A stretch of 64,000 bases of DNA, from positions 1,884,502 through 1,948,501 of the forward strand of contig LNAC01000001.1 of the NCBI GenBank assembly GCA_002007465.1. Direction: 5' to 3'. This DNA comes from Ailurus styani (taxonomy: Eukaryota > Chordata > Mammalia > Carnivora > Ailuridae). Shown here piece after piece: positions 13,048-24,385 of the stretch; position 1 is the first letter of the stretch; every line of letters starts with the position of its first letter. A program made the position numbers and the translations under genes. Under the pieces are notes generated by a model. The model was given only the letters and a program-made list of their open reading frames with translations. It was not told where the DNA came from and searched no databases.

Positions 13048-13084
13048 ACACCAGCAGCATGTTCGTACTGGCCCCACTCGGAGC

Positions 13085-13465
13085 AGGCCCTCGCCTTCCG
13101 GAAGCTAAACCTCCCAGGAAACGGCTTTCACAGCTGGGCCCTGCTGCACGGGAGAAACCAGGAAAGACGGACTTGTTCCCACGTTACCGAGCAACGAACC
13201 ACGAACCCGACGGCGGACGCCAGGCATCTCCCTTTCACGCTCGGTCTCGGAGGGAAGCCCCGCCCGGGGCCACCCCGCAGACTCCTGCGCGCTCGGCAGA
13301 GGAGCGGCCACGCAGGCCGTCATGCCCACGGGAGAAATGCACACGTTCTCCCAGGGACGCCCCTTCCGTGCCCAGCAGGCACTGCGAACACAGGGCTCCT
13401 GGGAAGACCCGCTTCCCTTCAACTCCCCCAACAGACGCGCCCGGGTGTCTTTGAGCCAAGAGCCT
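13085..13465. promoter_or_regulatory. CpG-rich segment, possible CpG island
   Basis: CpG dinucleotides are dense, with 8 in 13201-13260 and 9 in 13261-13320 by eye. The element lies directly upstream of the AT-rich candidate element at 13505. No TATA box, exon or splice donor is evident, so it could be an orphan island. Confidence 0.4.
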
Positions 13466-13504
13466 GATGAGACGGCGAGTGTGAGCCGAACTCCCCTACC
13501 TGCC

Positions 13505-13790
13505 AGCGAGTCGATGTAAAAATGAGCCCCGATTGTAATCCCGCTCTGCTCAACTCTGTTTTAATTGAAAATTATGTCTGAGATCCCTGCCGAGCCGGAC
13601 TTTGCCTGTCTCCGTCCTTTCGGCATGTGCGGATTTATGCAGCTGCTCAAATGGAAAGCTCCGCCACTTCCCATAAATATGCACAGGTTTCTGTTTGTTT
13701 GTACAATAAATATTACCGAGATCATAAGGAAATTACAATGGAGCTTGAAGCCGGCTGTCCCCTGCTGCTCCGGCGCACATGAATCACGTC
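13505..13790. promoter_or_regulatory. Candidate conserved non-coding element, forkhead/homeodomain motifs
   Basis: Repeat-free sequence with TTTTAATTGAAAATTATG, CCCATAAATATGC, TGTTTGTTTGTACAATAAATATT-type and CATAAGGAAATTAC motifs packed into about 250 bases. The repeated TGTTTGTTTG is a forkhead-like site and TTAATTG is homeodomain-like. It looks like a deeply conserved enhancer core, but no comparison was possible. Confidence 0.35.
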
Positions 13791-16144
13791 CGCGGGAGCG
13801 CTGCCCCCAACACGGCAGAGGGGAGACTCTGCTAATGGATTGATGGGTTATCGGTGAGTCTCGGGGAAGTGGAGACGGATGGGTTCGCTCCAGTACAGTC
13901 TTCATTTGCAAACAGTCCGCTGCGGCTCAGCTTGGCGGTCTCTTTGTCTTGGTAAGTGGGAGCACTAGCCAGAATTCGCTTTAATTTTAAGGAGGAGCAG
14001 GTTACCTACGAAAACTTAGGAGCCACAGTCCTGTGCCTGGAGTCATCAGGAGGGACGTGTAGGGGCATTTTTAAGGTAAAAAGGTCAATCTTATTTTTTA
14101 ATCACCCGCTTCTCCCTTCAGGAGAGGGATATGGCTCTAAGGGGAGAGATTTGGGTAAAAGCAGATCGAGAGCATAAACGAAAATGGCTTTAGAGCAGAA
14201 ACACAGCTTGGGGATTCTTTTCAAATTGGGGCATAAAAGGGCCAGCGCGCTGCACCCTGGCCTGAGCGGCTGGGACCGTGACCGTGCGGTCAGCGGGGGC
14301 CGCACCGGCCCACAACGTCAGCCCCATGCGAGCAGAGACCCCCTCCCGCCCCCTCCCGGGGTCGACAAGCGTCCTGGCCGGAAACAGACGCTCAAGGGAC
14401 ACTGGTCCAGTCGTGAAAGACAACATCCCCCCAAGGGGCTCATCCGGTGGTCTCACGGGACCACACGCGGGAAGCAGCACACGTCACTCCGCCGTCGGTG
14501 TCCCGCGTGGGCTCGAAGACAGATCATCTGAATCCTTTGTCAACAGACCCAAGCCCGTCCGGGGCTCTATTCCGGCGCCTTTGAGGCCCACGGCAGACTC
14601 CGGCAGAGAACCCTAAGGACAGCCTCCACAGGGCAGCGCGCTCAGGCTGTGCAGGAGTTTGGGGTCCGGGCCCCCGGAGGGCCGGTTACCCCAGGCTAGC
14701 TCCCCCAGGCGCCACTCACACGGGGCCATCTGCTCCACCGACAGCTGCCAGGCGGGCCTGTCAGAGGGGATGCAGGGGCCACGTCACCTGAAGTGCAGAG
14801 CAGCGCACCCGGGGTGCCTCGGGCCAGGAAACTGGACAGCCCCCCACACTGCAGGCTGGCGGCTGAGACGGCTCCGGCTGCGCGCGTCGGAGGGGAGAGA
14901 GAGAAGCCGGTGCCTGCGATCAGGTTCAGCCGCACTTCGAGCGGCCACTTGGAAGACGTGGCAGCGAGGGACAGGTTCTGCGTGAGAGGAAGGGTGCTCT
15001 CGGCTTGGGCATGGAGCGCGGGCGTGGAGGGGCCGATGGAGGTGGGGCTGGCCCCTGGACAGACAGACAGACTCCGCGGGGCTCCGTGTGGGCGTGCCCT
15101 GCGCTCCGGGCGAGGGTGCGGGGTTCGGGGGAAGCAATCAGACAGGCGCAGCGCCCCTTCCCAGCAGGGACGCACCCGTGACCCACAGCACAACACTCCT
15201 GTCCACTGGACCTCCGCCCTCTGAGCTGGGACTACGAACCCCCGCCGTCTTAAGTAGCCAGGGTCACAATCGCTGTGCTGTGGGAGAGACTTCATGTCGC
15301 CTATTTTCGTTATTCTGAAAGACAAATTGTTCAGGAAGTTCTAAGCCCCTTAGCAGGTCACCACACAAACTGAAAATGCACAGCGCTCAGCTGGGGGCCT
15401 GCCCGAGCTCCCAGCAGAGGCCTGCGGTCGTTCTCCTGGGCCGGCCTGCGGCCAGCTCTGCACTGGCTGGGATAGAAGGCGGCCCCGGTCACGGCCCGCC
15501 AGGTCACAACCACATCGGTTTGCACGGAGCCATCCCTACCGGGTGCGCTGTGAACGCAAGAGGACCCGGGTGCAGGCAGCCTGACGCGGCAGCACCTGAG
15601 CGACCAGCACAGCCCCCCGGGACACCACCCACCCCACCGCACCTGCCGCCAGCAAAGAGGCGGACCCCGCAGCAGCCCCAGGAGCAGCAGGGCCGGATGT
15701 CCTGGGCCACAGCTTTCCAGTGGGAGAGCTCCAAGCCCAAGACCAGCTTCATTCCTCTCTGCAGAAGCCCCCCACCCCCAGACAGCCTCTCCACAGAGAT
15801 GGCCAGAGAGCAGGGACGGGCCCAGATGCGGGGAGCCCGCCTGGGGCTGTGCGGGCTTCCCCGGGCTGCCTGCTGACTGAGCGAGGGCCTCTGCACCTTT
15901 CCCAGAGACGATCGGCTGCTGGGACTGTGGGGGACGATCCGTGATCCTGTGGACCCCCCCCCCGGGTGTTACCCATGGAGGTCATTTCTCCCGTGTGCAG
16001 CGGGGTGGCAACCCCTGTCCTTGCTCCGGGAAAGAAACTACCCGGTGTCTGCTCACCAAGTCCTTTCCTGGATCCTGACTCAGAGCACCTACTAATTTCC
16101 TTGTTTCTGTATAGCAAGAATCTGAAGTTCAAAGGGGTTTAAAA
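13791..16144. other. Mostly GC- and CpG-rich DNA, no gene seen
   Basis: A short AT-rich section at 13965-14260 is followed by CpG-rich sequence to about 15200 (for example 9 CpG in 14461-14520). The largest open frame, on the minus strand at 14696-15325, is Arg/Pro/Ser-rich with no domain and overlaps plus-strand frames. I regard it as composition-driven. Confidence 0.45.
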
Positions 16145-16340
16145 CAGAGCACCTGGGTGGCTTGGTGGGTTCAAGCCTCTGCCTTCGGCTCAGGTCACGA
16201 TCTCAGCGTCCTGGGATCGAGGCCCGCATCGGGCTCTCTGCTCAGCGGGGAGCCTGCTTCCTCCTCTCTCTCTGCCTGCCTCTCTGCCTACTTGTGATCT
16301 CTCTCTCTGTGTCAAATAAATAAATCTTTAAAATAAAAGG
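16145..16340 (+). repeat. CAN-SINE (carnivoran tRNA-derived SINE), full length
   Basis: Starts with the tRNA-derived head (CACCTGGGTGGCTTGGTGGG, standing for the usual GCGCCTGGGTGGCTCAGTGGG). It continues through GGTCACGATCTCAGCGTCC, GGATCGAGGCCCGCATCGGG and a GGAGCCTGCTTCCTCCTCTC segment. The CT-rich tail and AATAAATAAATCTTTAAAATAAAA end follow. Low divergence points to a carnivoran-specific insertion. A rough flanking duplication (about AAAGGGGTTTAA before, AAAGGGGGGGTTTAA after) brackets it. Confidence 0.95.
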
Positions 16341-16347
16341 GGGGGTT

Positions 16348-16349
<2 letters not shown>

Positions 16350-16391
<42 letters not shown>
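16350..16391. repeat. (AC)n microsatellite, 21 repeats
   Basis: Uninterrupted AC dinucleotides directly behind the A-rich end of the SINE at 16145. SINE tails commonly seed such microsatellites. It is probably polymorphic. Confidence 0.97.
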
Positions 16392-16392
<1 letters not shown>

Positions 16393-16623
16393 AGAACTGC
16401 AGTTGCTAGGGAACGCGTCAGACTGGAGGCTTAGTCCAAGCCCCACGGCTGACGAGAAGGGTTGGGGATTAGCCAGCAGCTCCCTCATCCCGTGTCTGCC
16501 ATTTGTCAATTGCCTTCAGCTTAAACTATGCCAGTGTCATATTTTGGGGAGGCGTGTTCGGAACCCCTTCCCCCTCTGAAGGGAGAGGTCGGGTCCCCGG
16601 AACACACACGCTCACTCTTCCTC

Positions 16624-16693
16624 AGTGCAGGCTGAGGACAGAGGTCCTTGGCATGTGANAGTGCAGGCTGAGGACAGAGGTCCTTGGCACGTG
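16624..16693. repeat. 34-bp direct repeat split by a single N (assembly join)
   Basis: The 34-base unit starting AGTGCAGGCTGAGGACAGAG is at 16624-16657 and again at 16660-16693, with one T/C difference. Position 16659 is an isolated N. This is the signature of two contigs whose overlapping ends were joined without merging, so the duplication is probably not real. Confidence 0.8.
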
Positions 16694-16886
16694 CGGCGAG
16701 TATTTAAAATTCCTCATACAAATAGCAGTGGCCTCAGCAACACTCTGCCTCCTATCTCGCTGGCTGGAAGAGTCACTGTGGGCATGTTGGGCTTCTCCTG
16801 GCAGCTACAACATAAATGCAGTGGGCTTTTGTGGCCGAAATCATTGTGTGTCGAGAGAATTATCATTTAAAGGCAGGTATCATCTT

Positions 16887-16903
16887 AAAAAAAAAAAAAA
16901 AAA
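16887..16903. repeat. Poly-A run (17 A)
   Basis: The homopolymer is followed by CAAAACAGACTCTG. I recognise no retroposon body upstream. Confidence 0.9.
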
Positions 16904-16955
16904 CAAAACAGACTCTGATCAATGGGGGGAACGAAAAAAGAAGAACCCACCACTA

Positions 16956-17021
16956 TTAAGTTAGTTACCCCAGAGAATAAAGTATTCTGTTAAGTTAGTT
17001 ACCCCAGAGAATAAAGTATTC
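16956..17021. repeat. 32-bp tandem duplication, 34-bp period
   Basis: The unit TTAAGTTAGTTACCCCAGAG... (32 bases) is repeated exactly at 16956-16987 and 16990-17021. It is either a recent slippage product or a second assembly effect close to the N at 16659. Confidence 0.9.
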
Positions 17022-17094
17022 AAGTATCTATTTAAAGCCTCATAGTTAGCTTCAGATGGTGATTTAGTTGGGGGAAAAAAAACAAAACTTCAGG

Positions 17095-17670
17095 GGCCTT
17101 TTATGTGAAATGCTATTGTTGTAGCCAGCGGTCGGTGATCCTTTCTTCGGAGCTCGCCCAGCAGGTGCAAGATAGCAGTTAGCGATCGATTGCATTGACG
17201 CTCACAAAGCAGCAGGTAGTAATACCCCTGCATTTGTACCTTATGCTTAAGTAATTGTCTGCACCTTCCAGAAGGATTTTCTTCCCACACTTTAGGGCGA
17301 GGCCAATAGCCCAAGCAGGTATCTTGCTGGGGTACAGCTCCTCTTCCAGCTTCCTGCAAAGTCACTGCAAACACACACTCAACTCCAGATGCCAGAGTGG
17401 GGCCAGAACCGATGTGAGCAGAGCCCACTACCTCGGCAAGTCAAAGTAACACGGGAACGTGCAAGTGAAACAAAAAAAGAAGAGCTCTCTATTGGCCTGC
17501 ACGCGATGTCGGTTTCTATCTTACACTTATTCCCGCTCCTAATGTCAACAAAGACACAAGATATAAATACACACATGTGATCAGATTCATGAGGAAAAGC
17601 AAAACGCTCTCATTTGTACCCGTTGCCAAGACAATGCTCCCCAAATTTGGAACCAGAGAAGGAGCTGTTC
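17095..17670. promoter_or_regulatory. Candidate conserved non-coding element
   Basis: Repeat-free block with TAGCGATCGATTGCATTGACG, GCTTAAGTAATTGTCTGC and, further on, GATATAAATACACACATGTGATC motifs. ATTGCAT (octamer-like) and AAGTAATTG (NKX/homeodomain-like) are of interest. The evidence is motif and composition only. Confidence 0.25.
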
Positions 17671-18744
17671 TTGGGGCAGTGGCAGCCCCCCCATGTGGGC
17701 TCCCGGCGAGGCTCGGACCACACGGTCAGGCCGGATTGTCTGTGCACCAAGACCTGGCAGACGGCCTCTTTATCCTCACAACTCCGTCTGGCAGTTGCGG
17801 GAATTATCCCATTTTAGGGGGAGAGACAGTCAGAGAGTCTCCGGACCTGAGCAGAAGGCTGTCCGCTCCCCCGTGCCTGCGGGACTGAGGTCCACGCCGA
17901 TCGGACTGTGACATCCTCCGTAGTCACAGGTGCGCCCCGTCGTCCCAGCACGGGATGGGGTCAGCCCAGCTACACGGTTATTTTGAGCCAATTGGAAACT
18001 CCTACTTTAGAGAAGTTAAAACATATGCGTCTACCAGTAGAACTACAGTTGCATTCATAAGGAAGGACCGTAGGAACGACAGCGTGCACGCTCTTGGGCC
18101 TTCAATTCAAGCCAAGGCTCAGTCCTGGCCCCCGTGGCTGGCGCTGCCCTCGGGAGGTTCCCTCCTGCGCGGGCGTGGCTCCCTGGGCCCGTTTCCTTAA
18201 CACACATCCTGGCTTCCTCGTGCTCCATGGGCATCAGCCGCCCTGAAAGGGGGCTCTGCCAACACGTCCCCGTGGAAATGCCTTTTGAAGGCATTCTTAC
18301 ATTTAGTCGGACTTTGGTTGACCTTTATCGGAACTTTTTGTTGGTGGCATGATGTCTGTGATTCATCAAAAAAAAAAAAGACAAAAATCTTCACCTGTCT
18401 CCCTTAGAAAGCACGTCTTGTCCTCCCTTTCTCTCCTCCTCCGTCTCTTCCGACTCCTCCCCGCCCTCTCCACCCTCTACCCCCTCCCTGCTGCTCTGTC
18501 GCAGTAACCGCTCAGGTGAATTTACTGAAGATCCATCCTTACGCTCCTATTTCTGTGCCCCAAATATGCCTCTTCTAGGAAAAGGCAGGCGGGGAGCCCG
18601 GAGACACGTCTCATGTCAAGTGCCCACCTGGCAACAGACTGTCTTCGTCTACACTTCCCTAAATCCCAGAGTGTTTTCTTCCATGTCTTACAGGCAGGGA
18701 ATCTCACTCTGTAGGCACTCTGGAATTTGATGCACGCGCTGACT
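17671..18744. other. Intergenic DNA
   Basis: A weak reversed-MIR trace lies at about 17770-17830 (TTATCCCATTTTAGGGGGAG). A pyrimidine-rich low-complexity tract occupies 18410-18490. No gene is seen. Confidence 0.4.
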
Positions 18745-19066
18745 TTTTTAAAAACAACTTTACTGAGGTATAAAGAACACACCATAAAATTCAAGCATTT
18801 CAAGCATACGCTTCAATAATTCTTAGCAAATTCACCACATTGTGCAAACATCGTCGCGATCCCGTTTTAGAATATCCCCATCTCCCCAGCGAGTGCCCTC
18901 CTGCACATTTACAGCTAATCCCCGTTCCCAGCCCCAGCCAACCACTAACCTACTTCCGGCTCCACAGATAGGCTCTTTCTGGACATTTCCCATCAGTGAA
19001 ATCTTAGAGTGTGTGTCTTCCACTGGGTGTGATGTTAAGGTTCACCAGTGTGACAGCGTGCATGTG
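18745..19066 (+). repeat. Old L1 (L1M) 3' region fragment
   Basis: Follows the well-known L1M order: 'aactttactgaggtataaagaacacaccataaaattca', 'caccacattgtgcaaacatcg', 'cagccaaccactaacctac', 'ctctttctggacatttccc' and 'aaggttcaccagtgtgacagcgtgcatg'. Each segment matches the memorised consensus with scattered changes. It is non-coding here and inserted before the carnivoran radiation. Confidence 0.85.
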
Positions 19067-20754
19067 AGAGAGCGAGAGAGCATCCTCTTCCTCCGTGAGC
19101 ACACCTGACTTCCCTGTGGCTCCTGGCGGCCGAGGACGTCGGCGCAGTAGACATCCTAGGAACCCGCACCTCCAGGACGGTGAACTGTCAGGTGGGAACG
19201 GGGGCTTACAGGGGTACGGCTTTAGAGCCTGACCCTTACATCTCTGCCGTCGTCGGTGTCCCCGCCTCCAGCGAGTCCAGCCCCTCCGTGCACACACTCG
19301 GCTTGTCCCAGGGCATCAGCCTGTCCCCCGGCTGCTCCAAGCCGACGGCAGTGGCTTGGTCCCCACTGAGACCAGGGCACTCGGCAACGGCCCCCCCGGC
19401 CTCCACTGCCCTCCAGAGGCCCGACCACCTGCGGGGCTGGGTCTGACAGCCCGGTGGTGTCCAACCTGGCAGCTCAAGCAGAGTCAGGGCAAAGGGAAGG
19501 CAAGTCCAAGGACGGACGGTGTGTGTGTACGTGTGCGGGCGTGCACCCCGTGGGCACGGACACACACAGACACGCGTGTCTGTGACAGACAAGGGGCCAG
19601 GAGTCGGTGCTGAACAAAACATGGACAATTACTAGAAATCAACCTCAGCAGCAGCAGCGATGGCCCCTCAGAAACGGCCGCACCCACACGGGAAGGAGCA
19701 GGAAGAGCGACGGCGGGCCGGCGGCCCGGGATACGTTCACAGCGGTGAGCACCCTAGAGTCGGCTCCCCGGCTGCAGCCTGTTTCTAGAAAGCTGATGGC
19801 CACAGTGACCCGGGCATGGCGACTCTGTCCCCGAGGGCAAGGAGGGCAAGGCACAGTCGTGGGGTTCGTGAGGCCCCACCTGACACCCACGGGGCAGGGG
19901 ACGTTCAAACACGTAGGGAGGCTGCAGGGTCCTGCGGGCTCCTGGTCACCCCGTAGGGCCCCAGCTCCACGAGGCTCCCGGCAGCAGCCAGACAGGCAGG
20001 CGGGATTTGCCTCCGCTGCCCAGGAGGTTAGGAAGTTTCTGGAACAGCAGTCCTGGGCTGCAGAGCCGGTGGGACCGGGGAGAACATGTGCTGCCTCCTG
20101 GGCGCTGGGGACACGTTCCGGCTGGCCTCTACTTCCCCCACACACATGTCTGAACCTGCGGAGGCTCCTCGGACATGAGGTCTGGTTCAGCGAGGGGTGG
20201 TTTTAGGAGGAGAAGCAGGCCTCCGGCCTGAGGGTTTGGAGAGGAGGCGGAGGACTGAACTAAGAGATTCTGAGGGCCCAGGGCATGAAGTGTGGGCGGC
20301 ATCCCAGAATCCTGCCCGGGGACAGGTGACCAGAGGCAGCCAAGCGCTGTTCAGAAGCCCCGAGGGGGGCCACGTTCAATGCCTGCCACGTGCATGGTCC
20401 AGGCTGCCCACAGGGACCCTGCGTAGAAAACGTGGTTCAGAGGGGAGAGGCGCGGCATCGGTCAGAATTAAGTCTGGAGAGGAAGCGCCCCGGGCAAGTC
20501 GCCGAGACGCCCAGCAGTGATGCTGACTCCTTCCTCGCTCCCGGGGGACAGGGGCTGGCTTTCTGGGGAGCGTGTCCCTGCTTGGTCAGTGTGGACTCGC
20601 TCGGCTGGCCCCTCACCACGTCTCCAGCTCTGGAACAGCCCTTGCTGACGTAGGGGGTTCGGGGGAAGATAAAGCTGTTCTGTTTGAAACTGTAATGGTG
20701 GGTTTATGACATTACGCGTTTGTTGAACGCAAGCCGGCACGGAAGGCAGAGTGA
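19067..20754. other. GC-rich unique DNA, no gene seen
   Basis: The 199-residue plus-strand frame at 19607-20206 and its minus-strand counterpart are low-complexity and domain-free. A short TG/CA-rich patch lies at 19520-19580. Confidence 0.45.
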
Positions 20755-20985
20755 GTCTCCACGGAAACTGTGGACCATAGTGAGTAACGGGGCATCACTC
20801 TCGGGTATCAGCTGCAACAAGTGCGCCACACAAAGGGCAGATATTAAGAAGAGGGGACACAGCGTGTGGAAGTGGGGTGGCTCCATGGACTCTGTGTACT
20901 GTCTGCTCGATTGCTCTGTAAATCTAAAACCATACTGAGATAATTCAGTCTTGCATATAAAAAATAAATATTTTTTAAATGCTGC
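20755..20985 (+). repeat. Old L1 (L1M) 3' end
   Basis: Matches the terminal L1M layout: 'actgtggaccatagtgagtaacgg', 'ctgcaacaagtgcgccac', a 'gatattaagaagaggggacacagcgtgtg' segment, 'ctctgtgtactgtctgctcgattgctctgtaaatctaaaac', and an A/T-rich tail with AATAAATA. It is 5' truncated. Confidence 0.8.
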
Positions 20986-21547
20986 TCCTGTTAACTGTTG
21001 GAGAGGGATCTCCCTCCGGCCTGAGCTCCAGGGACCAGAGAGAAGGAACAGGTCTGGGGAACTTCCCACACGTCCCAGGTGCCCCTTCTAGATTGGCAGG
21101 AACGTTGAAATTATCTCTTTCTGCTTCCTTGGGGTCACAGGTGGACAGGTTACTTGGGAAGTCAAACAGAAACACCCGTGAAGAGCTCAGATCACCACTG
21201 CTGCGGCGTGCCGAGCGACGCAGGTGCGGGAGCTACATCTTCTGATGGGTCTGACCCTGATGGTGAGTCAGGGGCTCCCCGAGAAGAGGCTGTTGCTTAG
21301 GGCACGACAAACGTCTTTTCCAAAACACTAAGGCACAAACTCCGGGTGCTTTCCAACATTACCATGCTGGCTACAAATAGGGTCGATTACAGCATTAGAG
21401 GACATCCCTGCCGATTCGCTCACTACCACCTCGTGGCTAGAGCCTACGATGAACCTCGGCAAACATGACAGAAGATACTGAGCCTGCTACTGAGAGAAGG
21501 GGCTCGTGCCTGGTCGAGCGGGGAGGTGCTGAGATGCGCAGGTGGCC
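20986..21547. other. Intergenic DNA, nothing recognised
   Basis: Unique sequence between the L1 tail and the CCCAT-rich minisatellite. No gene, promoter or repeat is evident. Confidence 0.45.
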
Positions 21548-21752
21548 ATCCCACCCCCATTCCTTCCCCATCCCATCGCCAGCCCTTTCTGTCCCATCCC
21601 CACCACACCCCCGTCATTTCCCTTCCCATCCTGATCCCCACCCCATCCCATCCCATCGCTTGCTATCTCATCTCCATCCCATCCCTTCCCATCCCCAGCC
21701 CTTCCCCCCCATCTCATCTCCATCCCCAGCCCTCCCCATCTCATCCTCACCC
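21548..21752. repeat. Imperfect CCCAT-type minisatellite
   Basis: About 200 bases built from variants of CCCATCC, CCCATTCC and CCAGCCC on the plus strand. The minus strand is G-rich. It generates long Pro/His/Ser frames that are not genes. Confidence 0.85.
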
Positions 21753-21879
21753 TCAGGGGCTCCTTACTTTCTTTTTATGCTGCAATGGAGAACAACTGCC
21801 TGAGGGATGCTACCATTTCCAGCTCCCTTAAGTGTGGAATCTGCCTTAGTCTTCCAATGTCTCAGGAGTGGTTCCTGTC

Positions 21880-22015
21880 CTTATGTCCATAAGGCAATTA
21901 AGGAAACATGGTTCGGATGGTCTCAGTCACCTGCCCAAGGCTTCAGAGACTAGGAGTCAAGATGGGCGTGGACTCGCCCCATCTGGACTCACAGCTGAGT
22001 CTCTTTCCTCCTTCC
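21880..22015 (-). repeat. MIR SINE fragment, reverse orientation
   Basis: Has CCATAAGGCAATTAAGGAAACATGG, then CACCTGCCCAAGGCTTCAGAGACTAGGAG, then GGACTCACAGCTGAGTCTC. These correspond to the reverse MIR order (gaaactgaggc / ttgcccaaggtcacacagctag / gattcaaacccaggtctg). Confidence 0.55.
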
Positions 22016-23711
22016 GGCACCCCTGGATCCCGTTGCCAGATCGGCTGCCTGCATTGGCATAGGAGGCCCTGGGCCCCATGTTCAGTCCTGCCACGTACAC
22101 TCAGGAAAGGAGGCTGCGGGACATGATCCTGCCGGCCTCTCCTCAGGCAGGGGGCTCCGGAGGAAAAGAAATGGAAGGGGTGTGCAGCTTGCCCCGACCC
22201 TCCCCAGACCCAGCCACACCCCTGCCGGCCCTGCTTCCTCTGCTCTGCCCGGCGGCTCCCTGTAACACAAGGACCAGGCCAACCCAGAGAGAGTAGCCAA
22301 GTGTCCCTCAAGGCCCCTGCTCTTCCAAATTGCTCCGAGAGTGGAGTCAACTTCAGGTCTCACTACCACTTCCTGCTGATTGAGGCAATCAGCACTTTAT
22401 TCACTGTCTGCCCTCGGGAAAGTCTCCTAACCCCTGGAGGCTCCGTCTTTTCTGGCTCTGTTCTGTTCCCATCCCCAGCAGAGGCCCCCCGAGCCGACAC
22501 AACACCCCTCACTGTGCGCTTGCGGCTCAGTACTCCAGGCAGGGCGCCCTGAGTGGAAGGCCTCCATCCCCAAACCCTTGGTGGCTCTCGCCACACTCCT
22601 TTCCCTTTCCTGGCTGGCTGGAGCGAGGAGGATCACCATGGCAACCTTAGAGACGGGGTATGATGCGGGAGGCAGGGCCCCGCAGCCCGGCCCCTGAGCT
22701 AAGCATGGCCCAGCGCCGCCCGGCCAGCCCGCGTGTCCGCCCAGTGCCCCTAGCTGAGTCAGAAGCCAACGTCCAAGGAGCTGGAGCCGTTCCACCGTTG
22801 GGAGGCTATTCGCTCTGTGTCTCGCCCACCCTCCATGGTAGATAATGCTCCATGGTGTTTCCAGGAAGAGAGCATGAATTCCTGCCAAGGGGGGAGAACA
22901 GAGGCTACAACACAGGCCTTGTCCCCGGTTATTCTCATGCTCCCCCGACCCCGCCCTCCGCAGCCTACTCTCCCGGCTGCAGGACTGACGGCCACACCGA
23001 AGTTCAGGCTCACTGGGGAGAATGACGGCTCCAGCTGGACTGAGAAGGTCAATGCACGGGACGTCTTGGAGCAAGAGGGATCCAAGTTCCCCTGAAGGAA
23101 GGACAGGCAATGCTTTCTAGGGTGGAGAGAGGACGGGGTGGAGAGGTTGGTGACTTAAGCGCACCCGTGCCCCAAGTGGGGGAGGGTCAGGACTACAAGA
23201 GTACTGGGTCCCCAGAGGCCGTGGAAAGGGGCCACCAGGTCACAGATCCCCACTTCCTTGCCCAAGCCTGGCCCCAAAGCAAAAGCGCCGTGGACCATGC
23301 CGGCCCGGGCCAGGACCACACCCACGATGATGGGGTGTGATTCAAGAGGGGACAGTTTCCCCAGTGCTCTGGGCTGCCCAAGACTCATGGGAAACAGCGC
23401 AGCTCTTCAAGAAGAGAAGCCACCTTCTCCAAATGCCTGAACCACCCAGGGGTCGGACAGAACAAGGTGCTCGAGGCGACAGGTCCCGAGCTGGAAGTCA
23501 AGGGCACCTCGCCTGCACAGGTGGGGGCGTGACACCATACGCAGCACTGATGTGTGCCTCGGGGGCAGCCCCCACCGCTAAGGAGACCAGGGGAGAACGG
23601 AGGGGACGGAGGGAGAGGGAAAGAAAGAAGGACAGAGGGAGAGAGGGGACAGAGCTGGGGACAGTGACCAGGACGGCCTCAGGGAATGGTCCCACTTAGG
23701 GGCAGCCTCCC
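22016..23711. other. GC-rich unique DNA, no gene seen
   Basis: Includes a GA-rich tract at 23580-23660. The 227-residue minus-strand frame (22427-23110) lacks any recognisable domain and overlaps several others. A weak MIR-like trace lies near 22380-22440. Confidence 0.45.
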
Positions 23712-24254
23712 TGTCCACCTCGGCTCTGCCTTTCGGGACCATCACTACAGTGAGCGAGTTACCACGCTTCTGTGCCTCCGTGTAAGAATCGCAGACACGC
23801 GAGGTGGCGGATGCCCAACGCCCCAGTGTCGGCGTGCGGGGGTTAACCGTGCCCACGTCAGTGGCTTCGACGCCGACGAGGAGAAAAGGAAGAGAGTCTC
23901 TGTTTTGACATCTACTGTTCATAGTCACCAAGAAGGAAGCCACAGCAACCATGACCTAAACGGCAAGCAACCGGAGGCCGAGNTGTCCACCTCGGCTCTG
24001 CCTTTCGGGACCATCACTACAGTGAGCGAGTTACCACGCTTCTGTGCCTCCGTGTAAGAATCGCAGACACGCGAGGTGGCGGATGCCCAACGCCCCAGTG
24101 TCGGCGTGCGGGGGTTAACCGTGCCCACGTCAGTGGCTTCGACGCCGACGAGGAGAAAAGGAAGAGAGTCTCTGTTTTGACATCTACTGTTCATAGTCAC
24201 CAAGAAGGAAGCCACAGCAACCATGACCTAAACGGCAAGCAACCGGAGGCCGAG
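23712..24254. repeat. 271-bp perfect direct duplication around a single N
   Basis: Bases 23712-23982 and 23984-24254 appear identical over 271 bases, with only the N at 23983 between them. The last bases of copy one (GGAGGCCGAG) are also the last of copy two, after which unique sequence resumes. This is best explained as unmerged overlapping contig ends. The true locus probably has one copy. Confidence 0.85.
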
Positions 24255-24259
24255 AAGCT

Positions 24260-24385
24260 GTGCAAGCGCCCCGATTAACAAGGCGGTGCTGCGGGCGGGC
24301 GGGCAGGGGCGCGGGCCGGGCGGGCGGCAGCGGGGTGGGCGCCAGCGCCCCCTTCTGCGTGTCTCCGTCTGCGGGAGAAGTGCGA
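24260..24385. promoter_or_regulatory. Short CpG-rich, G-run-rich segment
   Basis: Dense CpG and repeated GGGCGGGCGGGC motifs. These are SP1-like sites and could also form G-quadruplexes. No exon or TATA-like motif lies next to it. It could be a small CpG island or simple GC-rich sequence. Confidence 0.35.

Noticed and set aside
22427..23110. 227-codon minus-strand frame
   Set aside because: No domain, overlapping frames in both directions, no supporting promoter or splice site.
23712..24254. True recent segmental duplication
   Set aside because: A single N at the junction and total identity fit an unmerged contig overlap better.
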